Assembly: GCF_900197575.1 (NCBI RefSeq)
Contig: NZ_FZLN01000002.1
Span: forward strand, 186,001-250,000
Source of the DNA: Acinetobacter apis
GTDB lineage: Bacteria > Pseudomonadota > Gammaproteobacteria > Pseudomonadales > Moraxellaceae
Direction: 5' to 3'
Length of the DNA: 64,000 nucleotides
Shown here: positions 28,961 to 39,960 of the stretch, one piece after another
How positions within the stretch are numbered: the stretch's first letter is position 1
Layout: every line of letters starts with the position of its first letter
The notes under the pieces: model-generated
Seen by the model: the letters and a program-made list of their open reading frames with translations, nothing else
Database searches by the model: none
What the model was told of the DNA's origin: nothing
Made by a program: the position numbers and the translations under genes

Positions 28961-29061
28961 AAAAACCTCTAAGTCATGATGAACCCAGTTTAAATGATGT
29001 CATGCCTTGTTTGATGATGTATAAGCACTTAATATGCATTTGCACATATCAGAGGTGATTT

Positions 29062-29520
29062 ATGTCTCATCTAACGCGCTTTTTTCAAAATAACCACCAA
29101 GATAAAAAATCAGGTCAAGTTAAATCACTGACACAGCATGTTTTATATTGGCAAAAGCTGACAAAACTCATTCAACCGCTGTTGCCACAACCAGAAAATT
29201 GGCAAGTGGCTTGTTATCAATATGGTGTTTTAACACTGACAGGTGAGAACCAGGCCATGGTGAGCCAACTCGGTTATCTGCAAAAACACTATATTGAAAA
29301 AATATCACAACTGAGTGAGTTCAGAGAACTCCAAAAGATTCATGTTCGAGTCAGAGAGTCTGCAACAAAGCCACCGATTTCAAAGACATCTAAAGCACTT
29401 CCTGCAGATGCACAGCAAATGTTAGAACATGCAGCTCAGCTTGTGAATGACCCTAAGCTTAGCCAAGCTATACAGCGTTTTGCAAGCATTAAAAAACACA
29501 GCGATGAAAATGAAAGATAA
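29062..29520 (+). CDS. dciA: DUF721 protein, DciA-type helicase loader
   Basis: 152 residues. The N-terminal DUF721 core spans about 20-100 (LYWQKLTKLIQPLLP..., WQVACYQYGVLTLTGENQAMVSQLGYLQKHYIEKI), with the KH-like fold assigned to DciA, which loads the DnaB helicase in bacteria without DnaC. The C-terminal third is polar and probably flexible. Position between an M23 gene and lpxC matches dciA context in other gamma-proteobacteria. AGAGGTG precedes the ATG. Confidence 0.8.
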   Translation: MSHLTRFFQNNHQDKKSGQVKSLTQHVLYWQKLTKLIQPLLPQPENWQVACYQYGVLTLTGENQAMVSQLGYLQKHYIEKISQLSEFRELQKIHVRVRESATKPPISKTSKALPADAQQMLEHAAQLVNDPKLSQAIQRFASIKKHSDENER

Positions 29521-29595
29521 TTCTTCTCATTATCACAGGCTATATTTTATTTTCAGTCTAAATGAAAGAAAAAACAGTCATTTAATTTTAAAGAG

Positions 29596-30498
29596 TTAGC
29601 TCACTTCGACATACGGAATTGGGCAACTGCCCATGTCATTAAATGTTACAATTTCATAGTTTGATGGGTCTGCATAAACATTGCGTAACAATTGGTTATT
29701 CAATGCGTGACCAGATTTATATGCATCAAATTTGGCAATAATCTGATGGCCAAGTAAATACAGATCGCCAACAGCATCTAAAATTTTATGACGAACAAAT
29801 TCATCGCTATAACGCAGACCTTCTTCATTTACAACCCCAGTGTCATCAACACCAATTGCATTCTCTAAGCTTGCACCTAAAGCCAAGTTATTGGCTTTTA
29901 GAAAATCCAAATCTTTCATAAAACCAAAGGTACGAGCATCGCTAACCTCATACACAAATGTTTCAGTTGAAAAATCAATAGTGGCAGATTGATGCTCTTT
30001 GGCAATTGCAGGATGATTAAAATCTATGGTGAAGTTCAGCTGAAAGCCTTGATGCGGTGTAAAGATGGCTTTTTTGTCATCAATGTAAGCTTCTACAGGT
30101 TTTAAAATTTTGATGAATTTTTTTGCAGCATCTTGCTCAACCAAGCCGCCTTGCATGAGCAAGTAAATAAATGGCCCTGCACTCCCATCCATAATCGGCA
30201 CTTCTGAGGCAGAGACTTCAATAATTAAATTATCAATGCCAAGCGCTGCAATCGCACTCATGACATGCTCAATGGTGCCGACTTTGACTTGGTCTTTAAT
30301 TAAATTTGAACACATGAATGCTTCTTGAATGAGCATGGCATCTGCTGGCAAGTCAATATGTGGCTCAATATCAATACGACGGAAAACAATGCCCGAATTG
30401 ACCGTATGCGGTACAAAATTAATCATGACTTTTTGTCCGCTATGCAAGCCAATGCCACTGGCTTTAACAACACGTCTAAGGGTACGTTGCTTTAACAT
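29596..30498 (-). CDS. lpxC: UDP-3-O-acyl-N-acetylglucosamine deacetylase
   Basis: Zinc enzyme for the committed step of lipid A synthesis. 300 residues. The zinc/catalytic residues are seen in [18 protein letters not shown] (about 73-90), [19 protein letters not shown] (about 230-248, His and Asp ligands) and SGHALNN (about 262-268). It follows ftsZ on the minus strand with a terminator hairpin between them, the standard end of the division/cell-wall cluster. Confidence 0.95.
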   Translation of the reverse strand: MLKQRTLRRVVKASGIGLHSGQKVMINFVPHTVNSGIVFRRIDIEPHIDLPADAMLIQEAFMCSNLIKDQVKVGTIEHVMSAIAALGIDNLIIEVSASEVPIMDGSAGPFIYLLMQGGLVEQDAAKKFIKILKPVEAYIDDKKAIFTPHQGFQLNFTIDFNHPAIAKEHQSATIDFSTETFVYEVSDARTFGFMKDLDFLKANNLALGASLENAIGVDDTGVVNEEGLRYSDEFVRHKILDAVGDLYLLGHQIIAKFDAYKSGHALNNQLLRNVYADPSNYEIVTFNDMGSCPIPYVEVS

Positions 30499-30561
30499 CT
30501 ATACTCATATTCCGCCTATCAAACCGCTATACGTTAGCACATTTAGCCATTGATAAAAAAC

Positions 30562-30593
30562 AAAAAAGGTAGGTTAACAACCTACCTTTTTTT
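30562..30593 (-). terminator. ftsZ terminator
   Basis: AAAAAAGGTAGGTT stem with a short loop and its complement ending in T7. It separates ftsZ from lpxC. Confidence 0.88.
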
Positions 30594-30620
30594 AGATGAT
30601 GAGTATTGAATTAATCAATA

Positions 30621-31823
30621 TCACTTACCTTGTTGTTTTTTAAGGTATTCTTGAATACTCATCGGACTTGGTCTTGAATTTGTAGCATTTTTTTCTGTGC
30701 CTGTCGAAGCAGAATCATCGGCTATACCTTGACGCTGAATGGCAGGAACATCATCATCACTGCCTGATGCAACAGATTGTTGGACTGCATTTTGCTGCGC
30801 TGCTTTGTGCACAGCCACTTTAGATGGACGTGCTTCTTGGGTATTTGAATTACGTGTTAAGCCTGTTGCAATCACCGTCACACGGATTTCATCACGCGCA
30901 TCTGGATCAAAGACTGTACCGAAGAAAACTTCACCTTCGTCCAAATCTACAATTTGGTTAACCACGTCAGTGATGATTTGTGTTTCGCGTAAGGTCACAT
31001 CATTACCGCCTGTGATGTTAATTAACACCCCTTTGGCATTCATGATATTCACATTATCAAGTAGTGGACTACGAATCGCTAAGCGTGCTGCTTCTTCTGC
31101 ACGATCTGGTCCTGAGCTTTTACCTTCACCCATCATGGCATAACCACGAGTGCTCATCGCTGTTTTTAAATCGGCGAAGTCAAGGTTGATATGTCCTGGT
31201 CGAACCACTAAATCAAAGATACTTCTTACTGCGCTTAGCAATACATCATCAGCTTTACGATATGCATCTTGCATTGAGATGTCGCCATAGACATTCAATA
31301 ATCGCTCGTTTGGAATAATAATCAGCGAGTCTACAAATTGTTCTAGCGCTTCAATGCCTTTTTCAGCTGATTTTTGACGGCGACGACCTTCAAAATTAAA
31401 CGGTGTTGTAACCACGCCAACAGTAAGCAGTCCCATTTCTTTGGCAATTTCTGCAACCACAGGTGCTGCACCAGTACCCGTACCACCGCCCATGCCCGCA
31501 GTCACAAATACCATATCTGCACCTTCTAGGTGCTGGCGAATTTGTTCACGGCTTTCTTCTGCAGCAATTTGTCCAACTTCTGGATTTGCACCTGCGCCTA
31601 AACCACGGGTACTTTGTTCACCAAGCTGGATTTTAAACGGCGCATTCATACGATCAAGCGCTTGTTTGTCTGTATTAGCACATACAAATTTAACGCCTTT
31701 GATATCTGATTGCACCATGTGCTGCACAGCATTTCCGCCGCCGCCACCAACACCAAATACAGTGAAACGGGCTTGACCGTTACCTTCAGTTTGTTCGTCT
31801 TCTAAAAATTCAAATGAGGCCAT
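30621..31823 (-). CDS. ftsZ: cell division GTPase FtsZ
   Basis: Tubulin-like GTPase of the Z ring. 400 residues. The tubulin signature [11 protein letters not shown] lies near 110-120, the [14 protein letters not shown] loop near 22-35, and [20 protein letters not shown] (T7 loop) near 213-232. A variable linker (320-380) and a C-terminal peptide ending [13 protein letters not shown] follow; the end is the region that binds FtsA and ZipA in the family. Transcribed after ftsQ-ftsA. Confidence 0.95.
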   Translation of the reverse strand: MASFEFLEDEQTEGNGQARFTVFGVGGGGGNAVQHMVQSDIKGVKFVCANTDKQALDRMNAPFKIQLGEQSTRGLGAGANPEVGQIAAEESREQIRQHLEGADMVFVTAGMGGGTGTGAAPVVAEIAKEMGLLTVGVVTTPFNFEGRRRQKSAEKGIEALEQFVDSLIIIPNERLLNVYGDISMQDAYRKADDVLLSAVRSIFDLVVRPGHINLDFADLKTAMSTRGYAMMGEGKSSGPDRAEEAARLAIRSPLLDNVNIMNAKGVLINITGGNDVTLRETQIITDVVNQIVDLDEGEVFFGTVFDPDARDEIRVTVIATGLTRNSNTQEARPSKVAVHKAAQQNAVQQSVASGSDDDVPAIQRQGIADDSASTGTEKNATNSRPSPMSIQEYLKKQQGK

Positions 31824-31987
31824 GACCTTGAATGTTCCTAATGTTTTTGGCAGTGACTTAAGCCCGTATGCTGCCTTATCTTTCGAATAAAAATTTAAAT
31901 TACTTTAAGCATGAAGCGATCAGGTGAGTTTTGTCAAGTATCACTCTAACCACTTACAACAATTCAACACGATTCGCATAATTAAAA

Positions 31988-33253
31988 CTAAAAAATCGTT
32001 TTAAGTGTATTATTTAAGCTATTCCATCCACGCTTTAAACGTCCAACCAAGGTTTGTGGTGCTGCATTTGCATCAATATCCACCGTTTCTGATGGCTCTT
32101 TTTGGCTATACAGCAAAAGCCCAGCAGCCGTTGCATATTGCGAACGCCGAAGAATCGGCAATAAGGCATCTTTTGCCGTAATTTGGATAGGTATATTGCC
32201 TAGATGAGCAGATACACCAAAGAAATTCCGCGCAAAACTTACCATGCCTTCAATTTGACAAGAGCTCCCTGTGAGTACCACACCGTGGTATAGCCCATGT
32301 AATGCACCTGTTTCTTCTAAATCATAACGAATTTTCATCATAATTTCTTCATAACGTGCAATGATAATTTCACTCAATTCTATACGGCTGATGGTTTGTG
32401 GCCCTTCAATGCCTTGTACTTGCACCATATGGTCAGGTTTAACTGATTTAAGGTCAATACAGCCATGCAAAACTTTTAAACGCTCAGCTTCTTCTGTGGT
32501 GGTCTGTAACACTGTTGCAATGTCACGTGTCACGTTTTCACCACCTAAAGTATAGGTCTTGGTGAGCGCCAAACGTCCATCAAGATAAACAGCTATATTG
32601 GTCGTTCCTGCACCAATATCAATTAAACAAACACCATAGTCTTTTTCATCTTGTAATAGACTGGCTTCAGCAGTTGCTAAACATGACACCACCATGCTTT
32701 CAACACCTAAGTTTGAGCCTTTCATGGCACGGTCTAGGTTTTGCATGGTGCTGATCGGCAACATCATCAATTGATAATGTCCAGAAATACTGTGTGCCGA
32801 CATACCCACAGGGTTAATGACCCATTCATCCGAATTATTATTTAATTCAAAGCCCAATGGCACAGCACTGGCCAAGTAGTAATCTGTTGCAATATGTTCT
32901 TTTTTTGCTTGCTCTAATACTGTAACCACTTCACTTGTTGTAATACTTTGTTGTGAGTTAATCACTGATGTTTTGCCTACAGCATAAAAACTTTTTAAAT
33001 CTGTGCTTGGAATAGATACCCACGCTGAGTGTACACGACATTCAGCCATATTCTCTGCTTCAGAAATTGCATTTTTAATCGCAGATATAACTTTGTCTAG
33101 GCTGATAATTTTTCCTTTACTCATGCCACGATTGAGCGCGGTTGCCATACCCACCACTTCAATATGGTCAGCAGCATGGACTTTACCAATCAATACAGAG
33201 ATTTTATGTGTTCCGATATCTATCGCTACCACTGAAGGAACAACTTCATTCAT
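31988..33253 (-). CDS. ftsA: cell division protein FtsA
   Basis: Actin-like ATPase that tethers FtsZ to the membrane. 421 residues. The phosphate-1 loop is VVAIDIGTHKISVLIG near the start, phosphate-2 is CLIDIGAGTTNIAVYLDG near 215, and the adenosine motif VVLTGSSCQIEGM is near 335. The last 15 residues (RLKRGWNSLNNTLKTIF) form the amphipathic membrane helix. The 1C subdomain between residues 85 and 160 identifies FtsA over MreB. Confidence 0.95.
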   Translation of the reverse strand: MNEVVPSVVAIDIGTHKISVLIGKVHAADHIEVVGMATALNRGMSKGKIISLDKVISAIKNAISEAENMAECRVHSAWVSIPSTDLKSFYAVGKTSVINSQQSITTSEVVTVLEQAKKEHIATDYYLASAVPLGFELNNNSDEWVINPVGMSAHSISGHYQLMMLPISTMQNLDRAMKGSNLGVESMVVSCLATAEASLLQDEKDYGVCLIDIGAGTTNIAVYLDGRLALTKTYTLGGENVTRDIATVLQTTTEEAERLKVLHGCIDLKSVKPDHMVQVQGIEGPQTISRIELSEIIIARYEEIMMKIRYDLEETGALHGLYHGVVLTGSSCQIEGMVSFARNFFGVSAHLGNIPIQITAKDALLPILRRSQYATAAGLLLYSQKEPSETVDIDANAAPQTLVGRLKRGWNSLNNTLKTIF

Positions 33254-33322
33254 TACCTAATACCATCGACTTATCGTTTAATTATGGCTCATCGCCTGTT
33301 CTTTATACTTAAAAACCATATA

Positions 33323-34177
33323 TTATGGCTTTGCTGGTGCATTTCCTGCAATAGCTGATTCATTATTCGTTACAACAAACTGCCCATGTGACACTGGTGG
33401 CACGCCTTTCCATTGAATAGACAATCCATTACGATAACGTAAATCAACAGTCGCAATTTGTCCCCACACTGGGTTCAAATCTCGCCCTGCCAATTGGCTT
33501 AGACGTTGTAATTTACTCATGGTTTGATCTTGATCAGCAATAATGCGTAATCCAGTATCAAATTGCATAAACCAAGTCATTCGCTCTGTAAGATACAGCT
33601 CTTTCAAATGTAAACCAAATGGTTTAAAAAGCTGATTAATCTCATTATAGCGACGCATCATCATTTGTGATTGATTGGCAGGACCATGTAATAACGGTAA
33701 ATTGGCATGGTTTTGAGCAACCGCCTCTTTAAATACTAAACCACTGTCACTTAACAATCGCCCTGTTCCCCAACGTGCAATAGCATGCTTAGGAATCACG
33801 CGAATACGAATTTGATCTGGCCAAGCTCGTGAAATCACGACTTTATCCACCCATGACATTTCTAATGTTCGGTCGCGAATTAAGCCTAAATCTGCAGTAA
33901 AATAATTATTTTGTACCACAGGCTGAACATACGCTTTAATTTGTTGTTGTTCTGCTGCAGATTGTGTACCGACGACATCAAGATGCACTGCACGTGCATC
34001 TGTCATGACTTTGTATAACCCATATAGTCCTAAAATAGCAACGCATGTTGCAAATACAAGCAGCAACCACCCACCGACATTCATCAGCTTGTCTTTTACT
34101 GTGGCTGGTCGATCATGAATCGATGTCACTGCGGCCGTACGTGGTTTACGGCGCATTGATGCTGGCAATTGCGACAT
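33323..34177 (-). CDS. ftsQ: cell division protein FtsQ
   Basis: Bitopic divisome protein. 284 residues: a cytoplasmic tail (1-34), one membrane helix (about 35-58, WLLLVFATCVAILGLYGLYKV), a periplasmic POTRA domain (about 62-130, with WVDKVVISRAWPDQIRIRV) and the FtsQ beta domain. It starts three bases after the ddlB stop, so the two are coupled. Confidence 0.92.
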   Translation of the reverse strand: MSQLPASMRRKPRTAAVTSIHDRPATVKDKLMNVGGWLLLVFATCVAILGLYGLYKVMTDARAVHLDVVGTQSAAEQQQIKAYVQPVVQNNYFTADLGLIRDRTLEMSWVDKVVISRAWPDQIRIRVIPKHAIARWGTGRLLSDSGLVFKEAVAQNHANLPLLHGPANQSQMMMRRYNEINQLFKPFGLHLKELYLTERMTWFMQFDTGLRIIADQDQTMSKLQRLSQLAGRDLNPVWGQIATVDLRYRNGLSIQWKGVPPVSHGQFVVTNNESAIAGNAPAKP

Positions 34178-34180
34178 AAA

Positions 34181-35101
34181 TTAGTGAGCCGTTTTGGTCA
34201 GAGTTTGTTCTAGAATTTCTAAGCATAAGCGATCAAAGCTATAGCCAATCGCTTGCGCTGCCTTTGGAACAAGTGAATGACTGGTCATACCTGGTACTGT
34301 ATTGACTTCAAGCAACCAAAAAGTGCCGTTTTCATCTTGCATGGCATCAATACGTCCCCAACCTTCTGCACCAACAGCATGAAAAGCGCGTAAAGTCAGT
34401 GCTTTAAGCTGTGCTTCATCTTCATCTGACAATCCACTTGGAATACCATATTCAACATCATTACGCTGATATTTTGCATCATAGTCGTAAAATGCAACAT
34501 CTTTTGGTGGTTGCAAACGAATCACAGGCAATGCTTCACCATTCAATACCACAATAGTGTATTCCTTACCTGTAATCCATTTTTCTGCCATCACCACATC
34601 ATCTAAAGCAATGGCTTTTTCAATGGCTGCAGCCAAGTCTTCTACACGCTCAACTTTACTCATACCAATACTTGAACCTTCATGCACAGGCTTGATAATG
34701 AGCGGTAAACCCAATTCAGCAACAACCTGTTCAGGATCTGAATCTTGAGTCACTATGCGGTAAGGTGCTGTTGGTAAATCACTACCTTGCCAAATTTGTT
34801 TGGTTTTAATTTTATCCATACCAATGGCAGAGCCCTGCACACCTGTACCGGTATAAGGTACTTTAAACCATTCAAGTAAACCTTGAATTTGACCATCTTC
34901 ACCGCCTCGACCATGCAATACAATAAAAACACGGTCATACTGCTGTAACTCAGCAATTGGGCGCTGCTGTGGATCAAATGCTTCTGCTTGAACACCTGAA
35001 CGAATTAATGAGTCAAATACAGCTTGACCACTGTCTAATGACACTTGGCGTTCTGCAGAATGACCGCCGAACAATACTGCTACTTTTCCAAACTTTTGCA
35101 T
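34181..35101 (-). CDS. ddlB: D-alanine--D-alanine ligase
   Basis: ATP-grasp ligase making D-Ala-D-Ala for peptidoglycan. 306 residues. The N-terminal KVAVLFGGHSAERQVSLDSG, the ATP site LPLIIKPVHEGSSIGMSKV near 140-160, and FWLLEVNTVPGMTSHS near 260-275 with its Mg ligands are clear. I start at ATG 35101, eight bases after AAGG; a GTG three codons earlier overlaps that ribosome site. Cluster position identifies it as the ddlB copy. Confidence 0.94.
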   Translation of the reverse strand: MQKFGKVAVLFGGHSAERQVSLDSGQAVFDSLIRSGVQAEAFDPQQRPIAELQQYDRVFIVLHGRGGEDGQIQGLLEWFKVPYTGTGVQGSAIGMDKIKTKQIWQGSDLPTAPYRIVTQDSDPEQVVAELGLPLIIKPVHEGSSIGMSKVERVEDLAAAIEKAIALDDVVMAEKWITGKEYTIVVLNGEALPVIRLQPPKDVAFYDYDAKYQRNDVEYGIPSGLSDEDEAQLKALTLRAFHAVGAEGWGRIDAMQDENGTFWLLEVNTVPGMTSHSLVPKAAQAIGYSFDRLCLEILEQTLTKTAH

Positions 35102-35154
35102 AGATGACACCTTATTCTTTCTCTAATCTAATGAACGGTCATAATCATAAATGA

Positions 35155-36615
35155 CTAAACCTGTTGTAAATACAACTGCTTTTGTGCAAGCTCAGATGAG
35201 ATTGCGCCAACATTACCTGCGCCTTGTGTCATCACCAAATCATTGGCATGTAAAAGTTTTCTTAACACTTGTTCTAAATGGTTCTCATCAAGCGGATCAA
35301 TTAAAATAGGTTCAACTTGACCACGTAATCGAATACTTCTTGCTAAAGCACGACTGTCTGCACCAACAATCGGTTTTTCACCTGCAGGATACACCTCAAG
35401 TAAAACCAATTCATCCACTTCAGAGAGCACATCAACAAAATCATCAAAACAATCACGTGTACGTGAAAAACGATGGGGTTGAAAAATCATGACCAAACGT
35501 CGGTCAGGATGACTTTGACGTGCAGCTTTGATGGTGGCATCGACTTCTTTTGGGTGATGACCATAATCATCAATTAACTTTACAGTGCCCTCTGCCACTG
35601 GATATTCGCCTTGAATTTGAAAACGGCGTCCTACCCCACCAAAGTTTTTTAATGCACGGCTGATTGCACCATCAGACACGCCTTCATCTGTTGCAATACC
35701 AATTGCGGCAAGCGCATTTAAAATATTATGTAGACCGGGCTGATTAATGGTTAAGCGAAGTGGTGAACGGTCTTTACGAAGCACTGTAAAATGCGACTGC
35801 ATGCCATCTTGAACAACATCAATTGCACGGATATCGTTGTCTTCATCAAAACCATACGTCAAAATGGGACGACCAAAACTTGGCATAATTTCACGTACAT
35901 TGCGATCGTCGCCACAGACCACAGCTAACCCATAAAAAGGCAATCTACGAATAAACTCAACAAAAGTTTCTTTTAACTTATCAAAGCTGCCTTGATACGT
36001 ATCCATATGATCGGCATCAACATTAGTCACAATCGCAGCCATAGGCTGTAAATGTAAAAATGATGCATCAGATTCATCGGCTTCAACCACAATAAATCGG
36101 CTCTCCCCCAATGCAGCATTCACACCGGTTCGATTCAATAATCCGCCAATCACATAAGTCGGATCAAAGTTTTCTTCAGCCAAAATTGTGGTCAATAAAC
36201 TGGTGGTAGTGGTCTTTCCATGTGTACCTGCTACTGCAATACCATGACGGTAACGCATAAGTTCGCCTAGCATTTCTGCACGACGTACCAATGGAATACG
36301 CTGTGCCAATGCTGCTTTAATTTCAGGATTATCACGATCAATGGCGGTTGACACCACAATCACATCAGCACCTTGAATATTATCAGCACTGTGACCAATA
36401 AATACCGTTAACCCATCTTGTTCTAATTGAGCCGTGGTTTTTGACGCTTTAATATCTGACCCTGAAACCAAATATCCTTGATTTTTTAATACCTCAGCAA
36501 TACCACACATGCCGGCCCCACCAATACCCACAAAGTGAATATGCTTAATACGGCGCATTTCTGGAATTCGAATCAACGTTTTTTCGAGATGAGTTTGAAA
36601 AGGTGTTGGTGACAT
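35155..36615 (-). CDS. murC: UDP-N-acetylmuramate--L-alanine ligase
   Basis: Adds L-Ala to UDP-MurNAc. 486 residues with all three Mur-ligase domains: [17 protein letters not shown] (Rossmann, about 26-42), the P-loop [19 protein letters not shown] (about 125-143), and the C-terminal [17 protein letters not shown] near 375. Follows murG by 14 bases. Confidence 0.95.
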   Translation of the reverse strand: MSPTPFQTHLEKTLIRIPEMRRIKHIHFVGIGGAGMCGIAEVLKNQGYLVSGSDIKASKTTAQLEQDGLTVFIGHSADNIQGADVIVVSTAIDRDNPEIKAALAQRIPLVRRAEMLGELMRYRHGIAVAGTHGKTTTTSLLTTILAEENFDPTYVIGGLLNRTGVNAALGESRFIVVEADESDASFLHLQPMAAIVTNVDADHMDTYQGSFDKLKETFVEFIRRLPFYGLAVVCGDDRNVREIMPSFGRPILTYGFDEDNDIRAIDVVQDGMQSHFTVLRKDRSPLRLTINQPGLHNILNALAAIGIATDEGVSDGAISRALKNFGGVGRRFQIQGEYPVAEGTVKLIDDYGHHPKEVDATIKAARQSHPDRRLVMIFQPHRFSRTRDCFDDFVDVLSEVDELVLLEVYPAGEKPIVGADSRALARSIRLRGQVEPILIDPLDENHLEQVLRKLLHANDLVMTQGAGNVGAISSELAQKQLYLQQV

Positions 36616-36629
36616 AGGGAGCTCAAATA

Positions 36630-37727
36630 TTATAGTGTTTCAATTAAATCAACGACATGCTGTGTCGCATTCGGTTGTGCTTTTTGACGTGCTTTTACTG
36701 CCATTTCTGTCAATCTTTGGCGATTAAACAAGTCAGTTAAGGTGTGATACAAGCTGTCTTGTGTAAACTCAGTTTGTGGACACAGCTTGGCAGCATTGTC
36801 TTGGGATAAAAACTTGGCATTGGCTGTTTGATGGTCATCCACAGCACTTGGCAATGGTACAAACAGTGCAGCAACACCTGCGGTTGCAACTTCAGTCACC
36901 GTCAGTGCGCCTGCACGACAAATAATTAAGTCTGCATCTCGATAAGCCGTTGCCATATCTGCAATAAATGCAGTGGTTTGAACCTGTATATGCGATGGAT
37001 AATCTGCATAACGCGCTTGGGTTTCTTCAAATTGTTTTTGACCCGTTTGATGGGTAATGTGAAGCGGCATATCAAACTGTTTAAATACCTGTGGTAAAGT
37101 TTGGTTAAACACTTGAGCGCCCAACGAACCACCAACAATTAAGATATTTAATGGCAATTGTTGCTTTTCACGCTGTTCATAACGCCATGCAGGACTAAAA
37201 ATATTAGAAATTTCTTCACGCACAGGATTGCCGGTGGTCACAATTCGCGTATGTTCAGGAAATGTTTTTGGAAAAGCTTGGCACGCAATTTTGGCAACAC
37301 GTAATAATTGCACATTGGTAAAGCCTGCAACTGCATTTTGCTCATGAATAAGTACCGGAATACCCAAAGCACGGGCAGCTAAACCACCCGGCCCTGCCAC
37401 ATATCCACCAAAACCTGCTACAGCATCCACTTGATGTTTTTTTAATAATCGAATGGTGCAGACAACAGCTTTAAGAATTTTAAATGGCGCTGCCACTTTA
37501 CGAAATAATCCATTACCACGGACACCCTGAATATCAATTTGATAAATTGGAATATCTTCATTTTGAAGCAGTCTATTTTCCATACCATGCGGTGTCGCAA
37601 GCCATGAAACTTGATGCCCTTGTTGCTTTAATTGCTTGGCGACTGCTAATGCAGGAAACACATGACCGCCTGTGCCTGCGGCCATCATCATGACATGTTT
37701 ACGGTTTGGAATTTCAGATTTGCTCAC
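36630..37727 (-). CDS. murG: lipid I to lipid II GlcNAc transferase
   Basis: Peripheral inner-membrane glycosyltransferase making lipid II. 365 residues, GT-B fold. [17 protein letters not shown] near 15-31 is the N-terminal G loop, [12 protein letters not shown] near 125 the acceptor side, [15 protein letters not shown] near 192, and the donor motif [15 protein letters not shown] near 268-282. It heads the murG-murC-ddlB-ftsQ-ftsA-ftsZ run on this strand. Confidence 0.95.
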   Translation of the reverse strand: MSKSEIPNRKHVMMMAAGTGGHVFPALAVAKQLKQQGHQVSWLATPHGMENRLLQNEDIPIYQIDIQGVRGNGLFRKVAAPFKILKAVVCTIRLLKKHQVDAVAGFGGYVAGPGGLAARALGIPVLIHEQNAVAGFTNVQLLRVAKIACQAFPKTFPEHTRIVTTGNPVREEISNIFSPAWRYEQREKQQLPLNILIVGGSLGAQVFNQTLPQVFKQFDMPLHITHQTGQKQFEETQARYADYPSHIQVQTTAFIADMATAYRDADLIICRAGALTVTEVATAGVAALFVPLPSAVDDHQTANAKFLSQDNAAKLCPQTEFTQDSLYHTLTDLFNRQRLTEMAVKARQKAQPNATQHVVDLIETL

Positions 37728-38066
37728 GTGTATAACTTCAACTGCAAAGTGATCATTTTAAAAATCTTATTTTAATCATAAAGTGCCAAAGGGGGTGAAT
37801 GATTTTCACGCCTTTTCAACAAATATTGATGCAATCAAGCTATTTCATGAAGGTGCTTGAATCAATTGCGATAAAATTTTAGATTTCACCATTATTTATG
37901 CCTACAATAAGTAAGGTATCTTCAGGATTCATTACTTGAATTGTAAATTTATTCCATTTTATTTGTTATTTTGACTGTGCTTTAAAATAAAAAACACACT
38001 GCGTATTAAAACACAGTGTGTTATGACATACCATCTGCTACGTACATTTTAACGACAATTGCACGC
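37728..38066. other. gene-free spacer upstream of murG
   Basis: 339 bases with no convincing ORF. It must hold the promoter of the murG-ftsZ unit and contains the gshB terminator at its right end. Confidence 0.5.
37991..38022 (-). terminator. gshB terminator
   Basis: AACACACTG/CAGTGTGTT stem with a 12-base AT-rich loop, T-rich after it on the minus strand. Confidence 0.75.
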
Positions 38067-39014
38067 TTATGATGCTGAGCGTTTTGCCTCAATCACATCA
38101 AATAATAAATCGGCAATTGATGTACCATATTGAGCATCAATTTCACGAATACAGGTTGGACTGGTTACATTAATTTCAGTCACATATTCACCAATCACAT
38201 CTAAGCCAACAAAGAATAAACCTTTGTCACGAAGAAATGGACCTACTTTTTCGGCAATTTCACGGTCTTTTTCAGTGAGTGGTCGTGCTTCACCTAAACC
38301 ACCTGCAGCAAGATTACCACGTACTTCACCACCTTGAGGAATACGTGCTAAGCAATAAGGTACAGGTTCACCGTTAATCATTAAAATACGTTTATCTCCA
38401 TCAACAATTTCAGGAATATAACGTTGTGCCATAATAGGAACTGTACCTAATGAAGTGAGCATTTCTAACGTTGCACCAATGTTTAAACCACCATGAGTTA
38501 CCCGAAAAATACCTGTTCCACCCATACCATCTAAAGGTTTTACAATCACATCTTGATGGGTTGCAATAAATTCGCGAATTAAACTGGCTCTTGATGTTAC
38601 AAGCGTTGGAACTTGAAGCTCAGGAAACTGTGTTGCAAAGAGTTTTTCATTACAATCACGTAAAGACTGCGGCTTATTTACCACCAAAACCCCTTCACGC
38701 TCAGCTTGCTCTAAAATATACGTGGTATAGACAAAATTCATGTCAAATGGCGGATCTTTACGCATCAAAATGACATCAAAATCTGCAAGCTGAGTTTTTA
38801 CTTGCTCACCCAAATGATAATAATCGGCTTGATGCTCAAACACTTTTAAATCAGCCGTTAAACCCCATGCTTTGCCTTGATCAAGATATAAATCTGACTG
38901 TTCAATATAGCTGAGTGAATGCCCACGGCGGCTCGCTGCCCACAGCATTGCCATGGTTGAATCTTTTTTTAGATTAACGTGTTGAATCGGGTCCATGACC
39001 ACAAGAATACGCAT
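38067..39014 (-). CDS. gshB: glutathione synthetase
   Basis: Joins gamma-Glu-Cys and glycine. 315 residues, ATP-grasp. Family features: MDPIQHVNLKKDSTMAMLWAA at the start, LMRKDPPFDMNFVYTTY near 84-100, VIVKPLDGMGGTGIFRV near 147-163 (ATP loop) and EINVTSPTCIREID near 280. The partner gshA lies about 17 kb away in the same window. An aroE-like gene is 15 bases upstream and may be co-transcribed. Confidence 0.94.
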   Translation of the reverse strand: MRILVVMDPIQHVNLKKDSTMAMLWAASRRGHSLSYIEQSDLYLDQGKAWGLTADLKVFEHQADYYHLGEQVKTQLADFDVILMRKDPPFDMNFVYTTYILEQAEREGVLVVNKPQSLRDCNEKLFATQFPELQVPTLVTSRASLIREFIATHQDVIVKPLDGMGGTGIFRVTHGGLNIGATLEMLTSLGTVPIMAQRYIPEIVDGDKRILMINGEPVPYCLARIPQGGEVRGNLAAGGLGEARPLTEKDREIAEKVGPFLRDKGLFFVGLDVIGEYVTEINVTSPTCIREIDAQYGTSIADLLFDVIEAKRSAS

Positions 39015-39029
39015 AATACTTACTCGGTT

Positions 39030-39875
39030 TTATGATTTATAAAGACATTCAATTTGAATTTTGGCTGTTTCTTGACGAGAAAATTCAGCAGCTTTTTGAA
39101 ACAAATGTTGATCGGGATAAACCCCGGTATACAAATAAAATTGTTCTAATGCTTGTAAGCTAAACACTTCTGCACCTGAAATTGTGGCTTTATGAAGCTC
39201 GCGGGCTTTTTGGATCAATGGCGTCTCTTCAGGTAAAGCAACCACATCAAAAACAATTTGTGCTTGCCTAATGCTGTCTTCATCAAATGCCAATTCATGA
39301 GCTACATCTGAACCTGCCATACCGATGGGTGTGGCATTAATGAGAAGATCAAATGATGCCGCTGATATTGCCTCTTTCCATTCATAACCCAATGTTTTCG
39401 CAAGTGCAATGCCTTTAACACGGTTTTTAGCCACAACCACACCATTTTCAAAGCCTTTTTGCTTTAAAGCAAACAATACTGCTTTAGCCATCCCCCCATT
39501 GCCTCGAACTGCAAAGCGACTCTTGGATGAAATGTTATGCCGTTCTATAATTTTTTGAATCGCAATATAATCAGTATTATATGCTTTTAATATTCCGTCT
39601 GTATTGACAATGGTATTGACCGACTGAATAGCTTGTACAGATGCATCAAGTTCATCAACCCATTGTATAGCATCTTCTTTATAGGGCATTGAAATTGCAC
39701 AGCCTCGCACAGGAAGCCCTCTCACGCCTTGCAATGCTTGAGATAAATCTGCTGGCGCAAATGCTTTATATAAATAATTTAAACCTAAAGCTTGATACAA
39801 AAAATTGTGAAACCGTGTACCAAAATTACTCGGATTTGCAGCCAATGAAAGGCAAAGTATGGTGTCCTTATCCAT
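39030..39875 (-). CDS. shikimate dehydrogenase-like protein (HI0607/SdhL type)
   Basis: 281 residues of the AroE superfamily. The catalytic Lys is in SMPYKEDA (about 63-70; AroE has NVTIPHK) and the Asp in AYNTDYIAIQ (about 99-108). The NADP-binding glycine loop is degenerate: VRGNGGMAKAVLFAL (about 122-136). The altered motifs point to the SdhL subgroup, whose true substrate is unsettled, and not to the biosynthetic AroE. ATG 39875 has AAAGGAAAG upstream; the open frame beyond it to 39935 looks non-coding. Confidence 0.78.
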   Translation of the reverse strand: MDKDTILCLSLAANPSNFGTRFHNFLYQALGLNYLYKAFAPADLSQALQGVRGLPVRGCAISMPYKEDAIQWVDELDASVQAIQSVNTIVNTDGILKAYNTDYIAIQKIIERHNISSKSRFAVRGNGGMAKAVLFALKQKGFENGVVVAKNRVKGIALAKTLGYEWKEAISAASFDLLINATPIGMAGSDVAHELAFDEDSIRQAQIVFDVVALPEETPLIQKARELHKATISGAEVFSLQALEQFYLYTGVYPDQHLFQKAAEFSRQETAKIQIECLYKS

Positions 39876-39960
39876 TTTTATATCTTTCCTTTTTTGATAT
39901 TTATTATGACGCACTGAATAATGTATACCATTCAAAAAAAAATTACAGGAGAATCATACT

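Noticed and set aside
31441..31776. Long antisense ORF over ftsZ (and similar ones over glmM, guaB, aceF and SulP genes)
   Set aside because: They are mirror frames of strongly coding sequence, without ribosome sites or recognisable protein features.
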